NCBI GenBank assembly: GCA_032622095.1
Contig: CP136066.1
Location: 51,248,911-51,312,910, forward strand
Reading direction: 5' to 3'
Length of the DNA: 64,000 nt
DNA from: Siphonodentalium dalli
Taxonomy: Eukaryota > Mollusca > Scaphopoda > Gadilida > Siphonodentaliidae
The position numbers and the translations under genes were made by a program. Of this stretch, positions 1 through 12,591 are shown in pieces. How positions within the stretch are numbered: the first letter of the stretch is position 1; every line of letters begins with the position of its first letter. The notes beneath the pieces are model-generated. The model was not told the origin of the DNA and searched no databases. It saw only the letters and a program-made list of their open reading frames with translations.

Positions 1-760
1 GCTAACTGGTGGCACATGAAGGTACGAGGGGAGAACACAATACTGGATTCTCTCTCTAAATGTGTGTGGGATAAACTCGAGGGTGTCTGACCCGGAATTC
101 TTGGACTTTATCAGTGACTATGATAATATGTGTTTCCAAGAAACGAAAATGATAACACTGATCAAGTCCTTATCACTGGTACTCACACGCTAGGGTTAAG
201 AAATAGACAGGCTGTATCCATACATAGATCAGGTGGTATCGGAATCGTTATAAAAGTACCTCTTTTTTGGCAAAATTGAGTAGCTAAATGAATAAATAGC
301 CAATTACACAAGAAAAATTAGCCATAGCAGTACAATAAAATGGTAAACCCCTGGAGTTGGCAATATAATGAATGAGTATCATAAAGCCATATCTCCTAAC
401 TCACAAAACATGCTCTTGAAGCTGTTTAACCTGTTATTGAAAACAGGCCTTGTGCCACAGGAATGGAGTAGTGGAGTATTTAACCTATATATAATTCTGG
501 AGATGCTACACAACCTAACAATTATTGACAGATAACACTTGTGAGTTGCATTTCAAAGTTTTTTTTACAAGTATATTAAGCAAGCGTTTACAGGATTATT
601 TTAGATTTAACCCTTTACCCAACAAACCGGCCAAAACCGGCCAAATAAAGCTTCAACAGCCTAAAATATCTTCGGTCTGTCTCAATAGAACCATACAAAT
701 ATGGATATCATTGGAACCGGCTCATTGACCACATTGTGATGGTTACAGTTATGCCTTGTG

Positions 761-827
761 CCAATGCATTCTCTTATATATGCGAGTCGACCATAGGTCG
801 CCTCGAATATATAAGAGAATGCATTGG
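761..827. repeat. Dispersed 67-bp hairpin (left copy of a pair)
   Basis: Near-perfect palindrome that begins CCAATGCATTCTCTTATATA, has a SalI-type GTCGAC next to its loop, and returns to GCATTGG. The outer side is preceded by a CCYTGTG motif. Other copies or halves: 916-982, 8018-8083, 8304-8370, 16666-16732, 16806-16872, 19903-19971, 20001-20067, 25209-25270, 34466-34532, 47278-47344, 47408-47441, 38151-38182 and 42285-42316, with a decayed one near 58670. Confidence 0.9.
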
Positions 828-915
828 CCTAAAAAAAAACTTTTTTTTAACACTTTTTACCATTTTTTCTTACATTCTTTAACAATTTTATATATATAAT
901 TTGTAATGTGTTAAG

Positions 916-982
916 CCAATGCATTCTCTTATATATGCAAGGCGACCTATGGTCGACTCGCATATATAAGAGAATGCATTGG
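916..982. repeat. Dispersed 67-bp hairpin (right copy of a pair)
   Basis: Mirror partner of the hairpin at 761-827. Its right side continues into CACAGGG, so the pair forms a larger inverted structure with CCCTGTG-type outer ends. Confidence 0.9.
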
Positions 983-2520
983 CACAGGGCCCTTCTGTTG
1001 GGTAAAGGGTTAATCAACAATTTGAAGGAAAACCAAGCAGGATTTCGGGCCCAGTATTCTACCCTTGATCATATTTTCACATTGAGATTTATGAGTCTCT
1101 ATTGTGCTTCTGTTACATATCAAAAGCCTTTGATAATATATTGGAGAGCAGCCTTATGGAATCAACTTATTCTGGTATTGATGTGTGTGTCTTGAATATA
1201 ACTTGTTCAATGTATAACAATATCAAATCATATGTCACCACTGATGAGGGAGATTCTCCCCTTTTCGGATGCCCGATTTGCGTCCGGCAATGCGTGGATC
1301 TCTCGCCGATACTTTTTTCGATGTTCCTTAATGATTTGAGAGAATTCAAGTAAAATCGTTGTATTAATCCACTTAGCTTATCGGCATTGACTGGGATAAT
1401 TATATTTAGGTATATCAAATTGTTTACACTTCTCTATACAGATGATACTGTTCTGCTATCTGACACGATTGATGGCCTTATGGATTGTTGGATGCATACC
1501 ACCACATCACTAGTGTGAGAAATCGCAGCTTAACATCAACTATAGTAAGACACAAGTTGTGAATTTTGGAGACGGTAGCGCGGATCAGCCAGAATTTGGA
1601 CATTGGGAATGAGAGTATTGAAACAGTTAATAATTATAAATATCTTGGTTTTGTTTCTCAAATGATTGCAATTTTATTGATGAAAAGAAAAGAAGATGTG
1701 GTGAGTCAAAACAAAGCAATTTTCACTTTAATCTATAAAATGAGAAAGTTTAATTTATCTCTGGAAGATATCATAAGTATATACAAAAAGATGAGCACAC
1801 ATATTTTGACTTATGGGTGTGAATTCTAGGGTTTTGGTGACAATGGAATTATTGATTCAACTGAGCTATGGTTCCTGAAATTCATCTTTGGAATGAAAAC
1901 AAAAAACTACACCAACAGCAATGGTATATGGTGAAGCAGGTTTTATAGCTACTGCTGTCTTCATCAAACACAGGATGTTGTGCTACTGGGCCAAATTAGT
2001 AGACGGAAACCGCTCAAATTGGCATTCTCAGTCTACTATGCCATATTAACAAGAAGAAAGGGCAAACAGTGGTTTAAATGGATAGTACACATTGCACATC
2101 TACTAAATGAATTTGGACTAACTTTTGTTTGGAATGAACAGAATACCGTTGGCATTGATTAGTTTAAAAACTCTACCACAGATATTGCATGAGGTATACT
2201 TCCAACAGTGGAATGCATGCTTGTAATCATCTCATGAATATTCATTTTATAAAGCAATCAAGAAAGAATTAAATATGGAACCCTTCTTAAAATGCCTGTC
2301 TGTACCGCAAACACAGAAAGTTATGAGATTTAGAACAAGAAACCATAGACTACTTATTGAGGTTAGTGACTGGTATGGCATTGAAAATTCAAAAAGAACA
2401 TGTACATTGTGTGGATCAGGCGAAGGCGACGAATATCATTATTTGTGCCCGAGTGTGAGACATCTCAGAAAGAAATATATTGACCCATACTACAACCAAA
2501 TACCAAGTTTCCTATAAACT

Positions 2521-4070
2521 ATCCATCTATTCACTAATGTGGAACTGAAAACAATGCAAATGCTGAGTCTGTTCATAAAACAAATTTACCACTTTTGTAT
2601 TGAAAAGTAGCCAATATTAATGCTCATGACATATATACTTTTAAGGAATGTCGACTTCTTTTTAATATTCATATTTCCCATGGTAATATGTTGTAATTCT
2701 ATAATTACTTAACATCATAGCATGTTACATACATACATGTACATACTAAGACTAGTAGCACACTAGTGTTCTGTAACATGGACTTGATTCATTTAATCAT
2801 GTCATGACACTTTTGTTAGTTGAACCCTCATATTCAACGACTAAGTACAAATCTTGTTACGTATCTTGATCAGCGACTCATTATGGTTGATGATCACTTA
2901 ACCACATACTGGGAACACGCCTGGTAACTTGAAGATACAAATATTTATCGACTTGACTTCAACCATATCGATATGGTAATCATTATGTAATCATTAACAC
3001 AGTATTATTATATATATATCATCATAGAAGCAATACATGTAGCTAATATTAATACTTACACCAATATACTGGCATTGGGATAGAGCAACATTATAAATTA
3101 TGCCATATCACATTATTACCATTATTAGTTACAGGTGCAGTTATATGATATAAATTATGCCCAAATCAATTGTTAATGCGCTCTATAATTGCATATATGT
3201 ACACAGAACATGAGACAGTTAATTTGTTTCATAAAATGACATTAGCAAATACTGACTACTGTCGGATTCAACCCCAGCGATGATTAAATGATTAAATGAA
3301 ATGACCATTATTAATGAACAACTGAACTTACTAGACTTAATTGATGATTATACTGTGAAACTTCCACTTTGGAACTTTGGTCACACATGTTGAGGATTAA
3401 AGCCATGTAGACAAAACAAAAACCACCACAAATGAATTATTTTATTTAGGAGAAAACGTAATTCCACCTAACCTTACAGGCCTTCCAAGTAGCTCTTGGT
3501 GTAAATCAACTGGAAAGTGTAGCTTTTTTGAAGGCCAATGATAACTGTTGTGCAAGCTTACCAATGCAGAGCTTTTTTTCTTATTGCAAAATCTAACCAT
3601 AGTGCTCACATCTTTGAAATTTGTGACTTTATGAATAATAAGGTATGAAGAGTAGACTCTTTGGAACTGGTAGTATTAAACGGTCACTCAATTACTTCAT
3701 ACAGTAGAATGTAACTTACTGCCTGTCGTGGCCCCTTGGTAAACATTTACCATCAATTATATTGTAACATTATCTTAGAACTTGTCGTATAAGAGGACAA
3801 AATGCATTGGATTCTCACTAACGTGTTACAATCTTAGAGAAAGTGCGGCATGTATATAACATTCAATATTGCAATTTTAACTAAATACATACTTTCCATA
3901 GGTGATCATATGATTATCCCACTTATACCTCCTATAGGTATAATTAGAAACTGCATTTTCGCATCATATTTAACATATTCACAGTGTATTGGTATGTACA
4001 CTAATGGGGAACCAAGGTAGCCACGACATGAGTGTGTGAACTAACGCCACATACACAAACTAAACAGATG
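2521..4070. other. AT-rich intergenic DNA, nothing recognised
   Basis: No convincing ORF, splice-bounded exon or long repeat was seen. The sequence is AT-rich with short runs such as ACATGTACATAC and isolated (TA)n. The far end leads into a TGTATG microsatellite. Confidence 0.6.
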
Positions 4071-4125
4071 TATATATGTATGTATGTGTGTATGTATGTA
4101 TGTGTATGTATGTACATGTATGTGC
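4066..4125. repeat. (TGTATG)n-type microsatellite
   Basis: Tandem TGTA/TGTATG units. It precedes a copy of the 'CCTACAATGGGGCTTACATT' repeat (about 4130-4210) that recurs at 5172 and 5300. Confidence 0.8.
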
Positions 4126-4924
4126 GTTAACAATCGCCTACAATGGGGCTTACATTCCAGACTTTAAACCTTCTAATCGGGCTCGAGCCCGTTTGTCCCG
4201 CGAGCCCGATTGTAAACAGCGTTCAAACGGGTTCGCGAGAGCCCAAATGAAAGGTAGAAAACGAAAAGTCCAGTTGAGCCCGTTTGGATAACTCGTCTGG
4301 TTTTTAACATTTTTGGTGTGTGATCCTATCAACTATTGTGTATCCGAGATCCTAATTGTGCCAATAGAAACAAAACTTTCTAGCATGCGCACTGTACGTT
4401 ACCCGAGCTTCGCATTCTATTTTTAGTCTGTGGCTCCGCCTGTAAAACTCGCGCAGATTTTTTCCAAAAAATGTTTTCGTCTGACGTGTCGCCATTTTTC
4501 GACGCAAACACAATCATCACACACAACAATTGAACAGGAATATATGCATCGAAGGTGAGTCTTGTTGTTATATGGTCCTGCTAATTCAATTATAATGCTC
4601 AACATGAAGTTATTTTTGTAAATTTTCATACAGGCTTTATTACATCAATTCACCCAATCACTGATATACCTAATCATAAGTGATTCTGACTGAAGCAGCA
4701 AGTTGAGTCGTTGTCACTATCAGATTGTCACCACATAAAAACTATTTTTGATAGTTTATATGTGATATGGGCAGGTCTGGCAAATGTGAGAATACAGTTA
4801 CAATAGCTGTATTCAGCTAACCTAGTTGAATTCAGCTATACATTCTACTCTCGATCGAACCAGCTGTTTTTCGATAATAAAATAAAAGCGCGATTTGAAG
4901 TTTCTGATCGATTTAGAACTCAGA

Positions 4925-5106
4925 TATCATTATTTTATAGGAAATATTTTTGGTATGTGAGTTGCTCAGCTGAAAATACTGGTCAAGTTCAAATACAGGA
5001 ACTGCCATTCTTGTCTATCATTATTTGATAGGAAATATTTTTGGTATGTGAGTTGCTCAGCTGAAAATACTGGTCAAGTTCAAATACAGGAACTGCCATT
5101 CTTGTC
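4925..5106. repeat. 91-bp tandem duplication
   Basis: Two almost identical 91-bp units (4925-5015 and 5016-5106) that begin TATCATTATTT and end CCATTCTTGTC. The very low divergence indicates a recent duplication. No coding signal. Confidence 0.9.
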
Positions 5107-5365
5107 ATACGCTGAAGCGATGCTCCATATTATTCCTATCTGATATTCCAAAGTATTCGTGTGTTAACAATCACCTACAATGGGGCTTACATTCCAAACT
5201 TTAAACATTCGAATCAGGCTCGAGCCCTTTTGCCATATGTTAAAGCAATGCTCCGTATTATTCCCATCTGATATTCTAAAGTATTCGTGTGTTAACAATC
5301 ACCTACAATGGGGCTTACATTCCAAACTTTAAACATTCGAATCAGGCTCGAGCCCTTTTGCCCCA
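5107..5365. repeat. About 128-bp tandem duplication of the 'GGGGCTTACATTCCAAAC' repeat
   Basis: Two consecutive units share ATTCGTGTGTTAACAATCAC and CAGGCTCGAGCCCTTTTGCC. A third, more distant and more GC-rich copy is at about 4125-4210, where the GGCTCGAGCC motif is extended. Confidence 0.85.
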
Positions 5366-6793
5366 CATGAAACCACAAATGTTTTATAGAACCGTTTGTT
5401 ATTTACTTATATTGGTGCCAGGCATATTTTGAAGGTTTTATAGCGCCTGAAGTTTTTCATTGGAATATATAGGTCATTGCTATGAATACATGCAGGGTGG
5501 CAGTTTTGATTCATAATTGTTGTTAAGCAGTTAAAATCTACTATACGGTGCCTATACCCCAAACAAAATTTAGGTTAAAAATAAATTGATTTTAAATAAT
5601 TCTTTAGAGCCGATTTTACGCTCATATGTTTCTGGACCTCGACTGATCGTTTGTCCATATGCTGTATATTTTGTCCAAACGGAGGCGATCATAGAGAAAT
5701 CCTTATATAGCCCGGACGAAGTCAGGTACATCAGCTGGTCTATTATATTATATTTTGGAACTTCTGTATAGACTTGAAAACTGCACCACCGATCCGACTC
5801 GAATTTGGTATTTTACCAAAGGCCTACATGTACTTTGATCCCGGGAACTAAATGGTGGGTCCAATTTCACGTGCGACTGTGTCCTCGACCGCGACCTTGA
5901 TATATACCCAAATAGGCAACGTTGTTTCCTAAATAGCCAGAACGAAGTCAGGCACGTACATGTAGTAAGTAATAATTTAGAAATAACGGTTACCTAATTA
6001 TGAAAATTTCCACTAGAATATAATAATAGTATAGAATAATGATCATATTATGAATGCGTTATTTTCCACAAAACACACATTGTGTGAGCGGAGCGTTTGT
6101 ATATATACAGCACGTAAATGGTGAGCGATAAGCAAAACACTTTCAGACACCGTGACAATTGATTAGGTCGAGAGTGATACATCGTGACCCATTCAACACC
6201 AAAATCTGAGATTTAGCTATACTGGTAATGCGGTATGTTGTAAATAACAGTGGCATTTCTAACAATAGTTCATATACATGTACATGTAGTGGGGGTCTAC
6301 TCGGTGTTGAGTGTTTTGCTTATCGCATACTCTTTACATACCGGTACAGGTACTGTTTGTTTACATAAGATGGCGTTTGCTTACATACCGGTACAATGTA
6401 ACACAGAGTACTAACATAACAACATGCTGAAATTAACGTGATACGTGTATTTATTTATGATTGGTATAAGAACACAGTTTGTTTATAATATTATATCTGT
6501 TTATGGCGGTTTTAATGGATGTGACTATTTTAACAGCAATACCCATCGCCAACACTTACCCGATCTTTAACAAGATCCTCATGGTTATATATTATAATTT
6601 TCTTCAACGTCTGGTGCGACAACCCGCTAATATCTGTAGATCACGGTATCATAACCGAACGGCATGTAATCACCATGTATCGTAACTCCACCGCAGTGAC
6701 CGTTTCCATACCGCTGTCATTGCCAATTCATTAAAAGCGACACATCACATATTCATTGTAATTACATTTCAGTCAATTCACTTTTCAGCTGCA
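5366..6793. other. Non-coding DNA with short relatives of the 35-37 kb repeat family
   Basis: At about 5704 and 5937 the sequence AGCCCGGACGAAGTCAGG (and a variant) is the reverse complement of the motif that heads the repeat units at 34.8-37.1 kb. Otherwise no ORF or exon could be supported. The 61-codon ORF at 5586 has no recognisable motif. Confidence 0.5.
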
Positions 6794-7047
6794 TACAGTA
6801 ATGCCCTAATTAATCGACTCCATAACCACAGCAGAATTATGGGTAAGTTTTCAGAATTTAGTCGGAAATATGGCTTGTTGCCATTCATCGGAAAGTATGG
6901 GGAAAGCTTTCCGATAAATGGTAACAAGCCATATTTCTCGGGAGAGCTTTCCGATGAATGGCAACAAGCCATATTTCCGACTAAATTCTGAAAAATGACC
7001 CACAATTCTGCTGTTGTTATGGAGTCGATTAATTAGGCATTTATATG
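6794..7047. mobile_element. Palindromic mariner-like MITE (older copy)
   Basis: A TA-flanked end CAGTAATGCCCTAATTAATC leads into arms containing TTTAGTCGGAAATATGGCTT and its reverse complement, plus an internal AGCTTTCCGAT repeat. It is the same family as the cleaner copy at 29602-29801. The right terminus has diverged, so its end is approximate. Confidence 0.75.
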
Positions 7048-7960
7048 TAAACCAATTTCATTGTTATTTTCATTAAAGGAAATTGAAAATTCATCGTTGA
7101 TTCCATCATCTCAACATTTCATTAAAGTGAGCCTTTATGTTCACACACATCGATTCATTCATGCAACATTTTCCATTCCTACACTGCTCATTGCATTGAT
7201 CGTCTTCAACGAGGATAATATATACATGTAGTTATACATGTATATCATCGTTAACTATTAAAGTGACATTTCATTTCCACCCAATCCATATTTCATTAAA
7301 GTGACGCTTCATATTTATTACACTTCATTCAATAATTTCCGCTTCTACATCGCTTATTGCATTGATTGCCTTCAGCTAAGGTAATCTACATGTATGTCTA
7401 CCTCAATTTCACTCAAATATTAAAGTGACGCTTACATTGTTGTAATCACGGATAAATTTATAACACAATGGCGCAAATATAAATCTCAGTATATTATGAT
7501 TTGACAACAAAAGTTGTTTCAATATAGCCAATTTAACACTGAATAGTATGCATAGATATCAAAATAAGGGTGAAGAAAGATGGCAGCAGAATGTTCAATG
7601 CAACCATTGGCCGGCTCAGTCGCTGATTGGTCCAAAATATCCGCTAAAATGCATTTGATTGACAGCTGTGGAAAGGTCCATTGTTGGCATGTGCCTCGTT
7701 GATTATGTCACGGGTGAGTGGACGTCTGGAAACAATAAATTGAACAGTTCTATTTTCAGTTCAGATGCGCGCTCGGTGAATCTTGGTCCGCTTATAACAT
7801 AATCGATAACGATCACGCCATTGGAAGTGAAACTAGAGGATCGTTCACCCAACCGCCAGTTCAATATGATTAATTGGGACTCGTCACATAAATGCATGAG
7901 TTTTGAGCCATAGTTATTGGAGACGTTATCTGGACTGACTCTGATAGTTGTAATTTTGTT
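7048..7960. other. Non-coding DNA with 'ATTAAAGTGAC' repeats
   Basis: The motif CATTAAAGTGA(C/G) recurs at about 7120, 7260, 7310 and 7425, each followed by a similar TTCATTCA...GCATTGAT block. This looks like a degenerate repeat about 150 bp long. Similar ATTAAAGTGACACT motifs occur at 37.8-37.9 kb and 42.55-42.65 kb. No gene seen. Confidence 0.5.
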
Positions 7961-8535
7961 AATATGTGACCCGCCATATCAAATCCAGTCGTAAGTCGGG
8001 ATTTTTTTTACCTGTGTCAATGCATTCTCTTATACATGCGAGTCGACCATAGGTCGCCTCGCATATATAAGAGAATGCATTGGCCTAACAATTTTTTACA
8101 ATTTAAAAAAAAAATTCTTGTATTCTTTAACAATTTTATAATTTCACCCATACAGAGCTCCAGACAAACATGAGCAGACGACACTCGTCTATATGCTTCT
8201 ATATATGTGTGGGGCTCCCTGCAGGGTAATGGATGTTTTTTATTTTATGTCCTAAAAATTTTAAGAAACATTTATTTAAACAAAATGATAAAAAATTGTT
8301 AGGCCAATGCATTCTCTTATATATGCGAGGCGACATATGGTCGACTCGCATATATAAGAGAATGCATTGGCACAGGGTAAAAAAAATCCCGACTTACGAC
8401 TGGTGAAGAGTACACAGATTTTGAAAATGTGCTGAAGGGTACACAGGTTTTGAAATGTCGTTCTAAGTGACGTTTAGTTTTCGTATCTGCCATGATTTAT
8501 ATTACGACTGGATTTGATATGGCGGGTCATATATT
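7961..8535. mobile_element. TIR element (GTGACCCGCC family) carrying the hairpin pair
   Basis: Terminal inverted repeats of about 30 bp start AATATGTGACCCGCCATATC at the left and mirror it at the right. A second inverted motif, AAGTCGGGATTTTTTT, sits inside next to the hairpins at 8018-8083 and 8304-8370. There is no coding capacity. Nearly the same outer end (GTGACCCGCTATATC) flanks the core of the large palindrome at 38100 and 42367. Confidence 0.85.
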
Positions 8536-8824
8536 GTATTGCGTGATTATTTCTCCAGTACGATGATTATCGTTTAGGGTACCAGTCCGTGCGTTAAAAT
8601 CGCCTGCTAGGATAATGTTTTCATAGCATATATTTTTTATTTTTGCAGGTTTTCGAAAGGGTTCACTTTAGAGTATTTAGAAACTAGCTGGGGTAGCCGC
8701 CCTTGCTCGGGTAAAGAACGAGTAAATTATTAGTGCCCCTTCAAATCATTTAAATTAATTTTTATTAGTCTCCTGAAGTAAACACCAGCTATTGTATGAC
8801 ACTCTCCATATAAAGTTACCCATA

Positions 8825-11418
8825 GGTCCGAATCGGCATCTCTGGTTTAGACTAGGTTTTATTCTAGACCAGGTTTAACTCCAGTTTAAACTAGGTTTAA
8901 GTAGGATTTAAACTTGGTTTTACTGTAGTTAAACTAGGTTTTATGGGAGTGAAACTGGGTTTTAGTGTAGTTAAACCCAGTTTTGTGATAAACTCAGTTT
9001 AAGTTTGTGGAATTCGATCTCAATTGAAACTAGGTTTTATTGACGTGATAAAGATATGGTAATATTACTAATTGTTAGTGGTGAATTGGCTATATAATCA
9101 TCAGTATAAGCTTAGGTATATATGATTTATACGTACCATACGTCTCGTCTCGAAAATATACCTTTAAATATACTTTGAAAAAACATCAAAGTTAAACCAC
9201 CCTACCCCAGGTTTTACTAAAACCTAGTTTTTTGGGTTTAATTATTAGGCCGATTTCCCCCGCCCAGTATTGATGTTGTTTCTTCGCGTATATGGGAGTG
9301 TTTATTTTGAATTGGGGGAGGCGTTTATGCGCGGGCGTTTGTCACTCAATGTACATGCAGGAGAGTCTTAGTGGAATTGGGGGAGACGATGTCAATAAAT
9401 TCTAACAAAATATGTGCCAGTGTGATGGATGATTTCTTGCTATATATGTCTGTTTGCAATTCGCTCGTTCGGATGTCGGTTTGGCGGCTGAGAGCATGGC
9501 GGGATCGGACTGACACGTTAGACACGAACATGACTTTTGAAACTGATTCCTTATTCACAAAAAGGCCTCTTTCGGTCAATTTGACGCCTGGGTTGGTGGC
9601 CCGCCCAAATACCCATCAGAGACACCACAGCCTTCACTCGGGGGAGGGTAACGGCCACCCTGAGGGGGTGGAGTATGGACTATTTTGGAGAACTGTAAGG
9701 ATTTCGGCCAATTTGATGATATGGGTGGGTGGCTCGCCCCAAATAACCCATAGAAACACCACACCCCTCACATCCGGGGGTACCACCCGAGGGGATGAAA
9801 TCGGGTATGGACCATTTTCGAGAACGGTGGGTGGCACATCCCAAATGCCCCTATAGAAACACCCCAAACCCCACCCGGACCCCATTTTCACATCCGGGGG
9901 GGGGGGGGGTACCAAGCGAGGGGGTGAACGTGGGATATGAACCATTTTCGAGACTGGTAAGGATTTCGGCCAATTGACGGCATGGGTGGGTGGCCCGCTC
10001 AAATGTCCCATAGAAACATCCCACCCCTGAACGCTGGGGGAACCACCCCATGAGGTGAAAATGGGGTATGGACCATTTTCGAGAACGGTAAGGATTTCGG
10101 TCAATTTGACGTCAGCAGTGTGGGTAGTCCGCTCCAACCACCCCCTAGAAACACCCTCACCCGGGGGTACCACCCGAGGGGGTGAAATCGGGTATGGACC
10201 ATTTTCGAGAACGGTGGGTGGCACATCCCAAATGCCCCCTATAGAAACACCCCAAACCCCACCGGACCCCATTTTCACCCGCTCGGGTAGAACCACCCGC
10301 GGTGAGGGTGGGGTGTTTCTATTGACTATATTTGAGGGCGGGCCGCCCACCAATGACGTCATATTGGCCGAAATCCTTACCGTTCTCGATAACGGTCCAT
10401 ACCCCATTCCGACACCCGGTGAGGGGTGGGGGTGTTTCTATGGGGTATTTGGGGCGGGCCACCTACACATGCCGTACAGATGCATGTTTTTGCGAATAAT
10501 GAATAAAATGCTCCATACCCCATTATCACCCCAGCAGGGTTGTACCCTCCGGGGATGAGAATAGGGTGTCTATAGGGGATATTTGGAGCGGGCCACACAC
10601 CCCTGTCGTCAAATTTGCCGAAATCCTTACCGTTCTCGAACATGGTTCATATCCCATCTTCACCCCTCGGGTGGTAACCCACCCACCCCGCCCGGACGTG
10701 AGGGGTGTTGTGTTTATATGGGTTATTTGATGTACCCTACCCCGGGGTGAGGGTTGGGGTGTTTCTATTCGGTATTTGGGCGTACCCAATTTCCACCTCA
10801 TCGGGTGGCACCCCCCCCCCCCCCCCCGGCGAGGGGTGGGTAGGGTGGTCTATGGTGTATTTTGATCGTGCCACCCACTCCTGCTGCCAAATTTATTAGC
10901 CTAAATCCTTACCGTTCTCGAAAATGGTCCATATCCCTGTTATCCCGGGGTGAGGGGTGATGTTTCTATCAGGTATTTTTGGCGAGCCACCCATTCATGC
11001 CGTCAAATTCGCCGAAATCCTTCCCGTTCTCAAAAATGATCTATACCCCATTGTCACCCGTCCGGATGGTACCCCCGGGGTGGTGGTGTTTCTATGTGGT
11101 ATTTGTGGCGGACCCCCACCCATGCCCTCAAGAGATATTTTTGAGTTCCAAAAGTCATGTTCGTCCATGATATCAGATAATATCTAACCGCTAACAGACC
11201 GTGCATTCGTCGTGATTTCTCAAAGCGCACGGGTTATTCCCCTGATTAGGAGATTATATAGCAACAACAGGTCGCGTGACCGGACAACGAACCACAGGTA
11301 ACGCAATCGACCAAATCTATGTCGTCCCAGCGGTGGAGAAAAACTTGGTTTTACTACTAAAACCCAGTTTAAACTGGTAGTTTAAACTAGGTCTAAACTG
11401 GAGATGCCGATTCGGACC
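8825..11418. mobile_element. 2.6-kb non-autonomous TIR element with internal inverted arrays
   Basis: Ends are inverted repeats beginning GGTCCGAATCGGCATCTC (8825 onward, mirrored up to 11418). A possible 3-bp ATA duplication flanks it (8822-8824 and 11419-11421). Subterminal parts (8840-9000 and 11340-11395) are rich in TTTAAACTAGGTTT-like repeats. The middle, 9590-11150, is a GC-rich array of 150-200-bp units with ATTTTCGAGAACGGTAAGGA, first in one orientation and then inverted. Long open frames here come from GC-rich repeats and show no domain. The superfamily is unknown. Confidence 0.75.
9590..11150. repeat. GC-rich repeat array with units in opposite orientations
   Basis: Units combine GGGTATGGACCATTTTCGAG, GGTAAGGATTTCGGCCAAT, a variable GGGTGGGTGGC segment, ATAGAAACACCCC and CCGGGGGTACC. 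From 9590 to about 10300 they run in one direction; from about 10300 they run mostly reversed (CCGAAATCCTTACCGTTCTC). Homopolymer C and G runs at 9897-9910 and 10810-10827 may be assembly-sensitive. Confidence 0.8.
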
Positions 11419-12590
11419 ATATAGTTTAAGTTGATAATAAACGCTCTACTTTACCCGCTAAGCTTTATCCTTCACCATTTGGGATTTTGGTGAATGTGTA
11501 GGGAATTCACTATTTATAAATATGACCAAGGACTAAAGATGAAAACAATATATTTAATTGTAATAAATATCCAAGAGTAATATCTAATGAAAACATGTAA
11601 TAAATTCAATCCGTATAATTTATTATCATCGTCGGCAACCCTGCTCAGTCCATAAATATAGAATTCATATTTTCAATTTAATTAATAATATTAATAAATC
11701 ATCCGATTTATTGTAAAATAAGTTACAATAATATAACCTAACCCAAACCCAATAAGAGTTATAACACCATGAAAAAGTCTCCAATCTAGCTATGATAATA
11801 ACAAGAGCCGATTTATAGTCGTTTGGAATAGAAAATCTATTGCACTTTAACTCGACAATAGAGGATAAGTTAGTGGTATCATATGTAAACACCGAACCGA
11901 AAGTAGCTCTATACAACAAACCCCATTGGAACGCGCACTTAGATTGTTAATCCAGGTCAATTATGGAATGGGCTGTCTTATTTGGTGTCAGACGTAGCTT
12001 TTAATACCGTTAGGTACGAAGGAACCTGTAAGTTGTTGTTATGGCCCCCAATTTAATGATTCCGAAAATTAATTCAAGTGCGTTCCTTTTGACGGAAGGG
12101 CGGAACCTTTATATACCCCTGGGTGAGTACCCTAGTTGGGTACTCACTGCGCTCCTTTAGATAGTACGCAGTGATTGTCAAACAACCGTTTCTAAGGGAA
12201 AAGTTAAACTTCCGAGCGTGAAGTCATACCAAACTAAAATGTGTATTGCCGGCATTTACGATGAATAAAAACGAATACCAATAATATTTATAATACGAGT
12301 CAAATGATCATGCGATACGAATATTCCGAAACATTAAAAAATGATCGACGAGGTGATAATTAAGTTGATGAACAGAGACGAAATGAGGTGAAACAAAATG
12401 AGGTGGACCCCATTCTGCAATGGCACATTATTTGAAGTTTTGGTGCGCAGATAAGAGTAGATACATAGCAGTATCAATCCAGAAATGCTAGCAATGCATT
12501 TTAAGATCAGACAATCCATGGCTGATAAAGATCCGATAATCCATGGCGGAGATAGATCCGATAATCCATGGCTGAGATAGATCCGATAAT
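11419..12590. other. Non-coding AT-rich DNA
   Basis: No exon, ORF or long repeat was recognised. Small features are a short inverted motif GGGTGAGTACCC/GGGTACTCACTG near 12120-12150 and four copies of GATCCGATAATCCATGG-like units at 12530-12595. Confidence 0.5.
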
Positions 12591-12591
12591 C

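Larger units (their letters stand above)
607..1013. mobile_element. piggyBac-like MITE (TTAA target site) carrying two hairpins
   Basis: The element lies between two TTAA tetranucleotides (607-610 and 1010-1013) and has terminal inverted repeats CCCTTTACCCAACA. TTAA duplication and CCC...GGG ends are the hallmark of piggyBac-superfamily elements. It has no coding capacity. Inside are two 67-bp hairpins (761-827 and 916-982) separated by an A/T-rich spacer. It sits inside the reverse transcriptase remnant, so it inserted after or during the decay of that element. A close relative is at 16512-16903. Confidence 0.8.
1..2520 (+). pseudogene. Decayed non-LTR retrotransposon (endonuclease + reverse transcriptase remnants)
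   Basis: Short stretches in shifting frames read like a LINE ORF2. An endonuclease-like part near 100-260 contains a YDNMCFQET-type motif and then SGGIGIVIK. Reverse transcriptase pieces follow: NQAGFRAQYST near 1030, an AFDNILE-type block near 1120, LLYTDDTVLLSDT near 1430 and NYKYLGFV near 1630. The C-terminal part at 2275-2517 carries a CTLCGSGEGDEYHYLCPSVRHLR zinc-knuckle-type segment. Many stops and frameshifts show it is dead. It matches the layout of the better preserved copy at 22890-24395, so both probably belong to one CR1/Jockey-like family. A TTAA-flanked MITE at 611-1009 interrupts it. The clade is uncertain. Confidence 0.8.

Noticed and set aside
9371-10558. Long overlapping open frames on both strands (up to 257 codons)
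   Set aside because: They lie in a GC-rich repeat array that changes orientation. The translations are repeated Pro/Gly-rich blocks with no domain or codon bias.
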